Assembly (NCBI GenBank): GCA_037043235.1
Contig: JAWRVZ010000038.1
Span: forward strand, 1,861,501-1,925,500
Length of the DNA stretch: 64,000 nucleotides
Reading direction: 5' to 3'
Origin: Rhodeus uyekii
Taxonomy: Eukaryota; Chordata; Actinopteri; Cypriniformes; Acheilognathidae
The notes below the pieces were generated by a model. The model was not told where the DNA came from. It searched no databases and saw only the letters and a list, made by a program, of their open reading frames with translations. Numbering within the stretch: position 1 is the stretch's first letter; each line of letters opens with the position of its first letter. Made by a program: the position numbers and the translations under genes. Shown here one piece after another: positions 21,848-31,431 of this stretch.

Positions 21848-23446
21848 CATCTCTTCACCTCACAAAATAATGTTTTATTAAAGTTCAGGAAGAGCACATT
21901 CATTGTAATGTGATTCTTTGTGATAATTCATTGTGATAATTGACCAAATTAACACAGGAAGATCACATAATCAACTCACTTAGCACAATAAGAAGTGAAT
22001 ATGCAGCAGAATTACCTCTGTTCCACAAATGTTTTCCAGCATCCCTCCACCAACCATCTTCTCACAAGTACTCTGGGTACAGCCCAATTCCAAACTCGGA
22101 GCCCTCTACTCGGACAGCATGCCAAATACACATAACCTTTATTCTATTTGATTATATTCAAGTGTGATCTTGTAAATGTGCATTATCCATCATACCATCA
22201 GCCTAAGATGTGAGATGTCCAGTGATGTCAGTGGCGTGCTGTGACTGATTCTGCTGGACTCCCTGGGAGGTCTTCATCACAGCACTGCTAAACAGGACAA
22301 GATTAACAGAGGAATAAAGACGACCAGCTGGGCCATGACAAACCCATTCCAATCAGGAAGGAGAACATGATTGAGCCTTTGAACATATAACAGTGTCCTG
22401 CTGAGAATATGACAGAGACAAACATTTATGCTCTTGTGTAATTTCATTCAGATTGTTTAAGAAGCTCATGTGGATTTCCTGACAATGGCATTGTAGTTGA
22501 AGTGTCCTATCATTTCCTTATTCACTTTTTAATCTTGAAGGTATTTGATAGTGGAATGAATCAGAATCAGACAGTTTAGAGATGGGCTAGTAGCTTCTCT
22601 GAAGAAATGCTTCTGAACAATATAGTAATCCAGAGGAACAGTTGATGACCAGAGCATGGAGTTCAGGTCCTTGTGCCTAAAATAGAAATCTTGAAGAAAC
22701 AAATCTTCCAAAAATGAAAGTAATGAATATTTATTCTCATGCATACGAGATTTTTGATAGAATGTCAAAACAGCTATTTTGCTTACAACAGGGTTTCCAA
22801 AACTAGGGTTCATAAAGGAACTGCAATTAACTAAATTATAAAATAATAAAATAAAATAAAAACAATAAAAATTAAACACTAAAAAGATCTAAAAAAACTA
22901 TTTCATTTATTTTGTTAGTCATGTGACCATGTGAACTTCAGATGAACACAAACATCTGAATGTGCTGTTAAATTATTGAATTATTAGTTATATAGGCTAA
23001 GTTTAAATGACATGCAAGAAAAGTGGACAATGTATCATGTAGCCATTATATAACATATTTTTTTATATAAAAATTATAAAGTGTAATGAATAGACCAAAA
23101 TGTTGTGTTAGTCATTCATAATCTTGGCTTCAGCAAAATACCTTGATGATGGAAATGCACCTTTTTGCGTTTTACAGATATTAGAATTTAAATACCAGGT
23201 TGGAAGGAAATGAGGGTGAGGAAATGATATCCTTTAAATAAATAAATGGTAACGCTATTTAGGTCCATTGTTAATGTTACCAAATGCATTAAATAACATT
23301 GAGCAATACATTTGATACAGTATTTATTAATCTATGTTAACAGTATAGTTTATAAAAAATATAACTGTGACCACAATTAGATCCAGTAAATACAGTTTTT
23401 TGTTTAATGTAGTAAATGTTTAAACTAATTAATTTTAAAACTACCG
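21848..23446. other. Noncoding stretch
   Basis: No exon, RNA gene or named repeat recognised. The minus-strand frame 22,529-22,879 (116 codons) has no family resemblance and is AT-rich. Confidence 0.55.
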
Positions 23447-23606
23447 TAATTTACATTTATGCATTTGGTAGATGCTTTTATCCAAAGCAACTTACATTGC
23501 GTTCAATGATATACATTGACAATCAGTTCTTGCTTTCCCTGGGAATCGAACCCATGACCTTGGCATTGCAATTGGCACGCTCTACAGTTTTAGCTACAGG
23601 AGAGTC
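23447..23606 (-). mobile_element. tRNA-derived SINE
   Basis: Read on the minus strand: a decayed A-box region (GTAGCTAAAAC), the B box GGGTTCGATTCCC (complement at 23,541-23,553), then the tail with AAGTTGCTTTGGATAAAAGC and ATGCATAAATGTAAA. Copies are at 5,341/11,048 and 41,228, and tail scraps at about 32,125, 44,728 and 61,020. Confidence 0.8.
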
Positions 23607-24811
23607 AATTACTAATTAATTATAAATTAATACATGCCTTAGAAGTATTTAATTAATTTGTTAACTAATGTAAACAAATGGATCATTGAACTTTTTATCA
23701 TACAGTTTCACCATCTAAGTTGAACATCTTGGCTGTGCTGGTCTTTTCAAGAGAAACCTTCATGATTTAGAACAATAATACAGTAATAAATATAATTTTT
23801 AAATCCATTTCAAACCTGTAGCCAGACAGATGGTGGAACATTGTCATTTGTAAAAAGTAATGCCACCACCAGAGATTTCCATTGAACATCTGTGGCTGCA
23901 ATGAAACAAAACAAAGAAAAGATGATGGAGATGTTTTACTCTAGAATGTCCACATCATTCATCCAAACAGTTTGAGCATTTTAAGGAAAGAGGCAGATTC
24001 TGCAAGGGCTCCCGCCGTGTTCTGCAAACAGAGGAGCTGTTGAGTAAATTGAGGAAAAAGCTGCTCATGAAACTACACCGCTTAATACGTAAAGAAAACG
24101 TCTGTGCTGAAATCTCATGAGGTCATGATTACAGAGCTGAAAACGCTTAAATGATCTGCTCTCACACATGCCAAAATAGACACCACATATTCTGGAGAGG
24201 TTCACTGACTGCTAAGAGGGTATCCAAGTCTTCCTGGCCGGAAAAGATCAAGATTTCCCTGAACCCGAGGACAAGATGTTCAATCTGCTTGGTGAGCATC
24301 TGTCCTAATCTTCCCCATGCCCGTTACGACTCGCCTGCAGATGTCAGCTGAAAAAGACAATAGTTTCAGAGGCACATCATTACATTTCGAGAAGATTATG
24401 AAAGCTAATTTTTTTTTAAATGCCACACACCAACAAAACATTCACTATAAAGACAGGAACGTGTATTAGGAGCAAACAGTCTTTTTTTTTTACAATGGTG
24501 TGAATGTCAGAAGAACACCTACCGTAATGCAAAGAGCTTCCAGCATACAGAGGATTTGAGATGTGAGCACTTAAACATGGTGGTGACCTTCTCCTCACGT
24601 CCTTCACAGCTACGGCAGTGTCATTACACTGACAGCAGCAGATTTACGGGTGAGAACAGCAGGCCGCGCAGCCGTCCGTCATGGATACGCTCACGGATCC
24701 TCTCAGAGTAATATATTCACGTTGTTATAGCCGACAAACTTTAGAATCAGCAAAATGAAAACGCAAACAACAGCTGAAGAACGAGCCAGGGATCTTTGAA
24801 CAAAACAAAGA
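23607..24811. other. Noncoding stretch, partly GC-rich
   Basis: Around 24,150-24,350 and 24,500-24,720 the DNA is less AT-rich than its surroundings, and the first block is open on the plus strand for 66 codons, but no family or splice frame is recognisable. It may be single-copy regulatory DNA; this cannot be judged from one sequence. Confidence 0.4.
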
Positions 24812-25222
24812 TGTCATGATAAACAATCGGACACAGACGTGAGTGGTGATGATGTTTATTGAATAAAGCAAACTCAGAGCAAGTAGCTGGTGACTGAAGG
24901 TGTAGAGAAGAACTGGTAGCGGCAGAGAGGCTTATCTGATGGGAAGTGGACAATACTGGGCTGGAGATCACGGGAAGAATGCCTGAAGGTTCACGGAAGG
25001 AGATCCTGGACAATCGGGGTCGGTAATGACGGCGTCAACACGGGTTGTCGCTGGCATGAGAGTCTGGCAGTCAGTGACGAGACCGGACAGTGATTTGCAG
25101 GGTGAAGCTTGTATTAAAGGAATGCTGACTAGGCAGGTGCAGGTGTTCAGTATTCTGGTGATTGGGATCGTGAGTGAGAAGTGAATGAGTCTGGTGCGAG
25201 GGGTGTGGCTGGATCCGTGACA
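24812..25222 (-). repeat. 3' LTR, chromodomain element copy A
   Basis: 411 bp, TG..CA ends: on the minus strand it starts TGTCACGGATCC and ends TTTATCATGACA. AATAAA is present on the minus strand at about 24,859-24,864 (complement TTTATT). The A/T-rich TATA position (25,111-25,118) reads TTAATAC here and TTAAATAC in copy B. Confidence 0.9.
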
Positions 25223-27930
25223 GTACCCCCTCCTCCACGGGCAGCTCCTGAGGACCGCGGCGGACGACGACGGGGCCGGCCTCGACCCCGGGGGGCTGGA
25301 CGGTTGGGGTTGTTGGTGTGGAATTCTTGCAGGAGCTCTGGATCTAGGATGTCATCGTGGTTGACCCAAGAGCGTTCTTCGGGACCGAAACCTTCCCAAT
25401 CTACGAGGTACTGCAGTGTGCCGGCCCGTCGTCGAGAGTCCAAGATGGAAGAAACTTTGTAAATGTTCTGGTCCGCCGGGTCAACAGGAGGAGGAGGTAC
25501 AGCCTCAACACCAGACTCTGTGGATGAGGGAAACAGAGGTTTAGTGAAGGGCTTGAGGAGAGACACATGGAATGACGGGGAAATTCGGTAATGTGTGGGT
25601 AACTGAAGACGGTAAGTGACCTCGTTGATCTGCCTCACCACTTTGAAAGGACCTATGAAGCGGGGACTCAGCTTGCGACAGGGCAGCCGTAGGCGAATGT
25701 CCCTCGTTGATAGCCAGACGAGTTGACCGGGATAGTACCGTGGTGTGGGAAGGCGTCGGCGGTCAGCTTGGATCTTCTGCCTACGGACTGCCCTTTGCAG
25801 ATGAACGTGAGCTGAATCCCATACCCTCTCGCTCTCCTGGAACCAGTGATGGACAGCTGGGACTTCCGTGGGCTCTCCTGTCCAAGGGAATAACGGTGGC
25901 TGAAAACCAAACATGCACTGAAACGGTGTGAGGTGTGTGGACTCTTGCCTTAGTGAGTTTTGGGCGTATTCAGCCCACGGAAGAAACCGGTTCCAGGTGT
26001 CTTGTTGGTGGCCACAGTAGGATCTCAGATATCTCCCAATTTCCTGGATCTTCCGCTCAGTCTGGCCATTGGTCTGGGGATGGTAACCTGAACTCAGACT
26101 AACGGAGACTCCGAGAAGGTGAAAAAATGACTTCCAGACTCTGGAAATGAATTGGGGTCCTCGGTCGGAAACGATATCTTCCGGGAGGCCAAAGTGTCGG
26201 AAGACTTGGTGAAACAAGGTTTCCGCCGTTTCCAAAGCCGTGGGGAGGCCCTTGAGGGGTATCAATTTGCAAGCTTTAGAAAACCGATCTACCACTACAA
26301 GGATGCATGTCTTGCCGTCAGATGGTGGTAAATCGGTCATGAAATCCACTGCAATGTGTGACCAGGGTCGGCGGGGTATCGGCAGGGGTTGGAGTTTGCC
26401 TTCTGGAAGATGGCGTGGTGATTTGGTGGTGGCGCAGACTGAGCATCCTCTGACATACTGGGAGACATCGCGGTCCATTCTGGGCCACCAATAGCGATCT
26501 TGTAGGAGCGAGAGGGTTCGCTGGCTGCCTGGGTGTCCAGAGCCCGGAGAGGTGTGAACTTGATCCATGAGGGGCAGGCGGAGTCGAGATGGTACGTAGA
26601 GCTGCCCCTCAGGGACCCCCGGCGGAGCTGGTTCTTCGCGAGTTGCTTCGGCGATCTGGTGGTCTATTGTCCATTGGATGGGACTAACAATCAAGGCTGG
26701 AGGGAGCACGGGTTCAGGCGGTTGTGGGTTATTGTCAGGGGTGAACTGGCGAGAGAGAGCATCGGCTTTCTGGTTCTTGTCCCCAGGTCTATACGTCACG
26801 GTGAAATTAAACCTCGTGAAGAAGAGTGCCCAACGAGCCTGGCGTGGATTGAGCCTTTTTGCTTCCCGCAGGTACTCTAGGTTTCGATGATCGGTTATCA
26901 CCTGGAATGGATGGTTAGCCCCCTCCAGCCAATGCCTCCACTCTTCCAATGCCAACTTTATGGCAAGCAACTCGCGATTCCCAATGTCATAGTTCCGCTC
27001 CGCCGGGGATAGCTTTTTGGAAAAGTAGGCACATGGATGGAGTCTTGGAGGCTCACCCTGCCGCTGTGACAGCACGGCTCCTACCCCGGTGCAGGACGCG
27101 TCGACCTCGACTATGAACGGTAACTGGGGATCCGGATGAGTGAGGGTAGGAGCCGTGCAAAAGGCTGCCTTAAGGGTTTGGAAGGCCTTGGTGGCTTCAG
27201 GTGTCCAGGACAGAGACTTGGGCCCATGTTGCAGTAATGATGTCAAGGGTGCACTGATTATACTGAAATTCCGGATGAACCGCCTGTAAAAGTTGGCAAA
27301 TCCCAGGAAACGCTGTAATTCTTTGATTGTGGTAGGTTGTGGCCAGTTCTGCACCGCTTTCACTTTCCCCTGGTCCATCTTGACGCCGCTCTGGTTGATG
27401 ATATAGCCAAGGAATTGGATGCTGCTGCGGAGGAACTCGCACTTCTCTAATTTCAAGAAGAGATGGTGTTCTCGAAGCTTAGCTAGGACCTGCTTGACGT
27501 GTCGATGGTGTTCGGAGATGTCTTTGGAGTAAACGAGGATGTCATCGAGGTAGACAATAACAAAGATGTTGAGGAAATCTCTGAATACCTCGTTCATGAA
27601 TCCCTGGAACACAGCTGGAGCATTTGACAGACCAAACGGCATGACGAGGTATTCATAATGGCCAGAGGGCGTGATGAACGCGGTCTTCCACTCGTCTCCT
27701 TCACGTATTCGGATTAGATTATACGCACTTCGTAGGTCCAGCTTCGTGAAGATGCGAGCCCCCCGCAGCTGTTCCAGAGCAGCGGGGACCAGGGGTAGCG
27801 GGTATCGGAACCTGATGGTGAGCGAGTTTAGGTGCCGGTAATCAATACAGGGCCTCAAGCCTCCGTCCTTTTTGCCCACGAAGAAAAAACTTGATGCGGC
27901 AGGGGAAGTAGATGGACGGATAAACTTCTG
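25147..27930 (-). CDS. Chromodomain Ty3/gypsy Pol (RT, RNase H, integrase, chromodomain), 5' truncated by deletion
   Basis: The frame is open from the deletion junction near 27,930 to a stop at 25,147, inside the 3' LTR. Numbering from the GTG at 27,879: RT with VGKKDGG at the start and catalytic YLDD at 110-113; RNase H with Asp260, Glu303 and Asp330; integrase HHCC zinc region (HTSPGSGHPG ... CSVC, 442-482); core D-D-E at Asp512, Asp572 and Glu608; GPF-type module near 660-680; chromodomain at about 800-850 (YLVDWEGFGPEERSWV); then a basic Arg/Pro-rich end. Chromodomains steer integration of this group to particular chromatin. All catalytic residues I can check are present, but without a start and the RT N-terminus the copy cannot make a normal Pol. 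Confidence 0.93.
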   Translation of the reverse strand, partial: QKFIRPSTSPAASSFFFVGKKDGGLRPCIDYRHLNSLTIRFRYPLPLVPAALEQLRGARIFTKLDLRSAYNLIRIREGDEWKTAFITPSGHYEYLVMPFGLSNAPAVFQGFMNEVFRDFLNIFVIVYLDDILVYSKDISEHHRHVKQVLAKLREHHLFLKLEKCEFLRSSIQFLGYIINQSGVKMDQGKVKAVQNWPQPTTIKELQRFLGFANFYRRFIRNFSIISAPLTSLLQHGPKSLSWTPEATKAFQTLKAAFCTAPTLTHPDPQLPFIVEVDASCTGVGAVLSQRQGEPPRLHPCAYFSKKLSPAERNYDIGNRELLAIKLALEEWRHWLEGANHPFQVITDHRNLEYLREAKRLNPRQARWALFFTRFNFTVTYRPGDKNQKADALSRQFTPDNNPQPPEPVLPPALIVSPIQWTIDHQIAEATREEPAPPGVPEGQLYVPSRLRLPLMDQVHTSPGSGHPGSQRTLSLLQDRYWWPRMDRDVSQYVRGCSVCATTKSPRHLPEGKLQPLPIPRRPWSHIAVDFMTDLPPSDGKTCILVVVDRFSKACKLIPLKGLPTALETAETLFHQVFRHFGLPEDIVSDRGPQFISRVWKSFFHLLGVSVSLSSGYHPQTNGQTERKIQEIGRYLRSYCGHQQDTWNRFLPWAEYAQNSLRQESTHLTPFQCMFGFQPPLFPWTGEPTEVPAVHHWFQESERVWDSAHVHLQRAVRRQKIQADRRRLPTPRYYPGQLVWLSTRDIRLRLPCRKLSPRFIGPFKVVRQINEVTYRLQLPTHYRISPSFHVSLLKPFTKPLFPSSTESGVEAVPPPPVDPADQNIYKVSSILDSRRRAGTLQYLVDWEGFGPEERSWVNHDDILDPELLQEFHTNNPNRPAPRGRGRPRRRPPRSSGAARGGGGTVTDPATPLAPDSFTSHSRSQSPEY

Positions 27931-29068
27931 ACGTCACCAGGAAGGTGAGTTCCTCATGATGGAGCCATCCAATTTGCAGGTGGATAGGAGACGAGACGTA
28001 CCGAATGCACCCGCGGCCCAGGGGTTTTCCAAGGATGTTATGAGCACGAAAGGGGTGGTCAAGAAGGGCTTTGTGGGCTTTCAGTTTATTCAGAAGGTTG
28101 GTGGAGATGAAATTGCCAGCTGAGCCTGAATCCATCAACGCCGTGGCTGGAACAGAGAGATTAGCAGAAGTCACTAAAACCTTTGTTAAAGACATTTTGT
28201 GGATTATGGATGCCGTGTGGATTGTACTCACCCCTGGGCGTGGTGGTCGGGTCAGGCATTGAGCTCGGAGATGGCCCTCACCACCACAGTATAGACACAA
28301 GTGCAATCGGATACGTCTCTCTCGCTCTGATGGTGATAGGCGGTAGTGATCGACCTGCATGGGCTCTGGTGCTGGAGGTTTAGGCTCTTTCAGTGGAGAC
28401 GGGGAATGCGACATCGGGGTTTCTGGAGAACAGACTGTGAGGTTTTGGGACACTAGAATGGATTTTTGAATGAACTTTTCCAGGCCATAACGGTCATCAT
28501 AAATGGCAAGTTGAGCACGGATGTTGGGTTGAAGTCCTTGACGGTAAACAGCCAGTAGTGCCGCCTCATTCCAGCCACTAGAGGCCGCTAGGGTGCGAAA
28601 ATGCAAGGAATAATCTTGGATTGACTGGGTTCCTTGTCGTAAACGGAGGAGTTGATCGTTGGTGGATACAGTATCAGCTGCATGGCCGAAAACTTCCTTG
28701 AAATGATGGAGAAATGCAGGTAATGATTGCGTGACAGGGCCGTTAGAGTCCCAGATCGCGCGCGCCCACTGAAGCGCGCGGCCGGTGAGGAGGGATATGA
28801 CGAATGCAATCTTGGCTTGTTCAGTTTCAAACTGTCGGGGATTGATTTCAAAATACAGTTTACATTGTAATAGGAAACCATCGCATTCCTCCGCCTTACC
28901 ACTGAAGGGCGCTGGCCGGGCCATGGGACTGGGTGAGGCAGATGTAGAGGCAAAGTTTTGAAGGACATGGTGGAAAGCCTGCATGACATCGAGAAGTGGA
29001 TTACTCTCCGCGGCGGATGCTTCGCCAGTTACCGCCTGGGTCTGCTGGGTGGTCCGGTCTTCTGTCAT
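27842..29068 (-). CDS. Chromodomain Ty3/gypsy Gag with protease, C-terminally broken
   Basis: The first ATG of the frame is at 29,068, in the last six bases of the 5' LTR, with A at -3. The protein begins MTEDRTTQQ; capsid-like sequence follows, then the CCHC zinc knuckle CLYCGGEGHLRAQC (plus coordinates about 28,260-28,300) and the protease motif ALMDSGSAGNF (about 28,110-28,140). After FLVTSEV the frame crosses the deletion junction and reads RT sequence out of frame to a stop at 27,842. The zinc knuckle distinguishes it from the Gag at 8,224-10,578, where none is seen. It overlaps the Pol frame by about 90 bases because of the deletion, not by design. Confidence 0.9.
   Translation of the reverse strand: MTEDRTTQQTQAVTGEASAAESNPLLDVMQAFHHVLQNFASTSASPSPMARPAPFSGKAEECDGFLLQCKLYFEINPRQFETEQAKIAFVISLLTGRALQWARAIWDSNGPVTQSLPAFLHHFKEVFGHAADTVSTNDQLLRLRQGTQSIQDYSLHFRTLAASSGWNEAALLAVYRQGLQPNIRAQLAIYDDRYGLEKFIQKSILVSQNLTVCSPETPMSHSPSPLKEPKPPAPEPMQVDHYRLSPSERERRIRLHLCLYCGGEGHLRAQCLTRPPRPGVSTIHTASIIHKMSLTKVLVTSANLSVPATALMDSGSAGNFISTNLLNKLKAHKALLDHPFRAHNILGKPLGRGCIRYVSSPIHLQIGWLHHEELTFLVTSEVYPSIYFPCRIKFFLRGQKGRRLEALY
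29052..29060 (-). promoter_or_regulatory. Putative self-priming primer binding site
   Basis: On the minus strand, AGACCGGAC starts two bases after the LTR end. No TGG-type tRNA site is present at this place. GTCCGGTCT, its exact complement, occurs in the LTR (25,080-25,088; 29,331-29,339; 61,620-61,628), about 30 bases downstream of the TATA-like box, where the RNA should begin. This is the arrangement known for self-primed Tf1/sushi elements. Confidence 0.65.
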
Positions 29069-29368
29069 GATAAACAATCGGACACAGACGTGAGTGGTGA
29101 TGATGTTTATTGAATAAAGCAAACTCAGAGCAAGTAGCTGGTGACTGAAGGTGTAGAGAAGAACTGGTAGCGGCAGAGAGGCTTATCTGATGGGAAGTGG
29201 ACAATACTGGGCTGGAGATCACGGGAAGAATGCCTGAAGGTTCACGGAAGGAGATCCTGGACAATCGGGGTCGGTAATGACGGCGTCAACACGGGTTGTC
29301 GCTGGCATGAGAGTCTGGCAGTCAGTGACGAGACCGGACAGTGATTTGCAGGGTGAAGCTTGTATTAA
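29063..29368 (-). repeat. 5' LTR of copy A, missing its upstream part
   Basis: Identical, as far as I can see, to 24,812-25,117, then it departs right at the TATA-like box (GTATTAA is followed by unrelated AT-rich DNA). About 105 bp of U3 are absent, so this copy should lack its own upstream promoter sequence. Confidence 0.9.
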
Positions 29369-30010
29369 TATTGTTATTTGCAGCATGATAAACCATAAAA
29401 AACACACACTGCTTAAATGACAAATCTAAATTTAAAACAGCTCAATAAAGAGTTTTAAACTATTAACCAAACCAAGTAAACTAAATATTTCAAGCAAGAA
29501 AGTACTATCTGAAATGTTTTTAATAAGGGGCTAAATGTGTAAATGACAGTACAATATAAATGATATTGATTATAAACATAAAGATCATTTAACATTGATT
29601 CACACACACAAACAAAATCATAATACAGGATATACATTTATTATTATTATATTTTTTGAATGAACAGTCTGAAATGTTGAAATTAGCACCATCAAAAATG
29701 GAAGTTTAAGTACCAATCACATGTGCAACTCCTGACATACAGTACTGAAATACAAAAGCAACATTCCCTATACCTGGAACATGAAGCTGTTGCATCAAAT
29801 AGTTCTGACAGAAGAAGGTAGATACAATAAGTATTAAATAATCTTAACAAATGTATAAAAAAAACACGTTTCATTTAAATACATACAAAAGTACAAGAAC
29901 AAAACGTGAAGAAACTGCTGAATTTCACAGTAGTGAAATTTGTCTAGCACCTGCTGTGACCTTGTGTAAGGTAGATCGGAGCCAAGGTCTCAAACACACA
30001 CACATACGGT

Positions 30011-30218
30011 AAGCTCTGTTCCAAAACCCAGTGAGCATTTTAAGGCATCAACGGCGTGCAACGGTCACTTGTATGCTATGCATTTCATCCTTATTGGAGT
30101 GGCATAACACTCAACGAGTTGTTGTCACTAATGAGGTTTAATTTCAGTTAGGGTGCTATCTTATAAGGCAGCTCCCTATGTAGGCAGTAGGCAGCTCAGT
30201 ATGTTTTGAAATAGAGTC
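30011..30218. mobile_element. MITE (AAGCTCTGTTCCAAAACC family)
   Basis: The left end AAGCTCTGTTCCAAAACCCA and the right end TGTTTTGAAATAGAGT are roughly inverted. The internal GCAGCTCCCTATGTAGGCAG recurs inverted at about 31,870-31,890. Single ends of the same family occur at about 33,391 and 52,741. It is non-coding. Confidence 0.55.
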
Positions 30219-30556
30219 TCTCATGCACACATATGTAGCGTCACTCTCTGCCATCGGGTTGTTTTATGAAATACAAACTTCAAATTTCACATTTTCTGAC
30301 CACATTCTAACTATAAAGTACCTTGTACACTCCCATAAAATTGTATAATTGAGAGTTTTTGACTGTAACTTTTGTCAAACTTTTGTGTCTATACATGGGA
30401 TATGTTTGCATATGTACTGCCTCTATTGCACAAAGTGAAAACTGCAACAATTACAATTTTAAACAAAGGCATTTTTGTCTCACACCGATGACAAATTAAT
30501 CAGACATACAAGCACAAAGATTCAAGAGTAGCATGTTTGACTGCAGCACCATCAGA

Positions 30557-30827
30557 TTTAGGGGTCGTTCACACAGAAGGCGTTTTTCCATTCCACCGCA
30601 CTACTTTTTTCATAGTTTTTCCAATGTAAACACGTTATACGGACCTGTTTGACCGCTGTGCTTGCATTTTTTGGAGCATCTTGTGCATGATGATTGAGTT
30701 ATAAACCGTGGAGCTCAAGATCAACTTTTCAAAAACGTGACTCTAGACCTTGTTTTTGTTTCACTTCACTGACCTGCGTCTCGCGAATATAAGTTCAAAA
30801 ACGTGTTCTGTGTGAATGATCCCTAAA
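30557..30827. mobile_element. MITE with 21-bp inverted ends (TTTAGGGGTCGTTCACACAG)
   Basis: The left end TTTAGGGGTCGTTCACACAG and the complement of the right end, TTTAGGGATCATTCACACAG, differ at two positions. Length is 271 bp, with no frame inside. The superfamily is not assigned; target duplication is unclear because TTTA/TAAA can belong to either the end or the target. Confidence 0.7.
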
Positions 30828-31072
30828 AGATGATTAGACACATACATGCCGTTTCCTGTACCCTGTTTTAATTACAACTTAAAGGAACAGTGCATCCCAA
30901 AACTAAAAATTCTCTTGACATTTATTTACCCACACGTCTTTTATTAATTATTAGATGTTTTAGAGAACGTTCATGTGACTGTTTTCCATAAAATGAAAAG
31001 CAGTACATAAGCAAAGACTGTCAGGCTCCAAGAAAGACCAAAAGTTAAAATTAAAGTGTCATAACATTAGTT

Positions 31073-31431
31073 ACACTACCTTTCAAAAGTTCGGGGTAAG
31101 ATTTGTTAATATTTTTGTAAAAAGTCTATTAAGCTTATTCTTGTGATCAAAGCTGAATTTTCAACATCAGTACTTCAGACTTTATTATCACATGATCCTT
31201 CAGAAATCATTCTAATATGCTGATTTGCTGCTCAAGAAACATTTCTTAATTTTATGAATGTTGACAACAGTTTTGTTGGTTAATATTTGTGAGGAAACAG
31301 TAACAGTCTATTTTCACGATTCTTTGATGGAGTAAACAGAAATTGAAATAGAATAGAAATGTCTGGTAACATTATGTCATTAATGTCACTTTTGATCGAT
31401 TGAATGCATCCTTGCTAAAAAGTGGTAGTGT
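31073..31431. repeat. Foldback repeat (GTTTGGGGTC family)
   Basis: Starts ACACTACCTTTCAAAAGTTC and ends CTTGCTAAAAAGTGGTAGTG; inside are ATCACATGATCCTTCAGAAA and TTTTGATCGATTGAATGCAT. This is a rearranged copy compared with 54,570. Confidence 0.7.

Larger units (their letters stand above)
24812..29368 (-). mobile_element. Chromodomain Ty3/gypsy retrotransposon (Tf1/sushi type), copy A, internally deleted
   Basis: Minus-strand order: partial 5' LTR (29,063-29,368), self-complementary primer site, Gag-protease frame, RT-RNase H-integrase-chromodomain frame, 3' LTR (24,812-25,222). A deletion at about 27,920-27,930 removed the end of protease and the start of RT and shifted the frame. The 306 bp shared by its two LTRs look identical, so insertion was recent. 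The remaining Pol is nearly identical to copy B at 61,352. Confidence 0.93.

Noticed and set aside
22529..22879. Minus-strand 116-codon frame
   Set aside because: AT-rich, Phe/Leu/Tyr-rich composition expected by chance; no domain or splice signal.
23607..24811. Possible host exon or promoter in the less AT-rich block around 24,150-24,720
   Set aside because: The frame has no recognisable protein and no consistent splice sites; composition alone is not enough.
24747..25013. A frame seen three times (24,747; 29,001; 61,257) with the same amino-acid sequence
   Set aside because: It is LTR sequence of the chromodomain element, repeated because the LTR is repeated. It lies in the leader RNA, and I see no evidence that it is translated.
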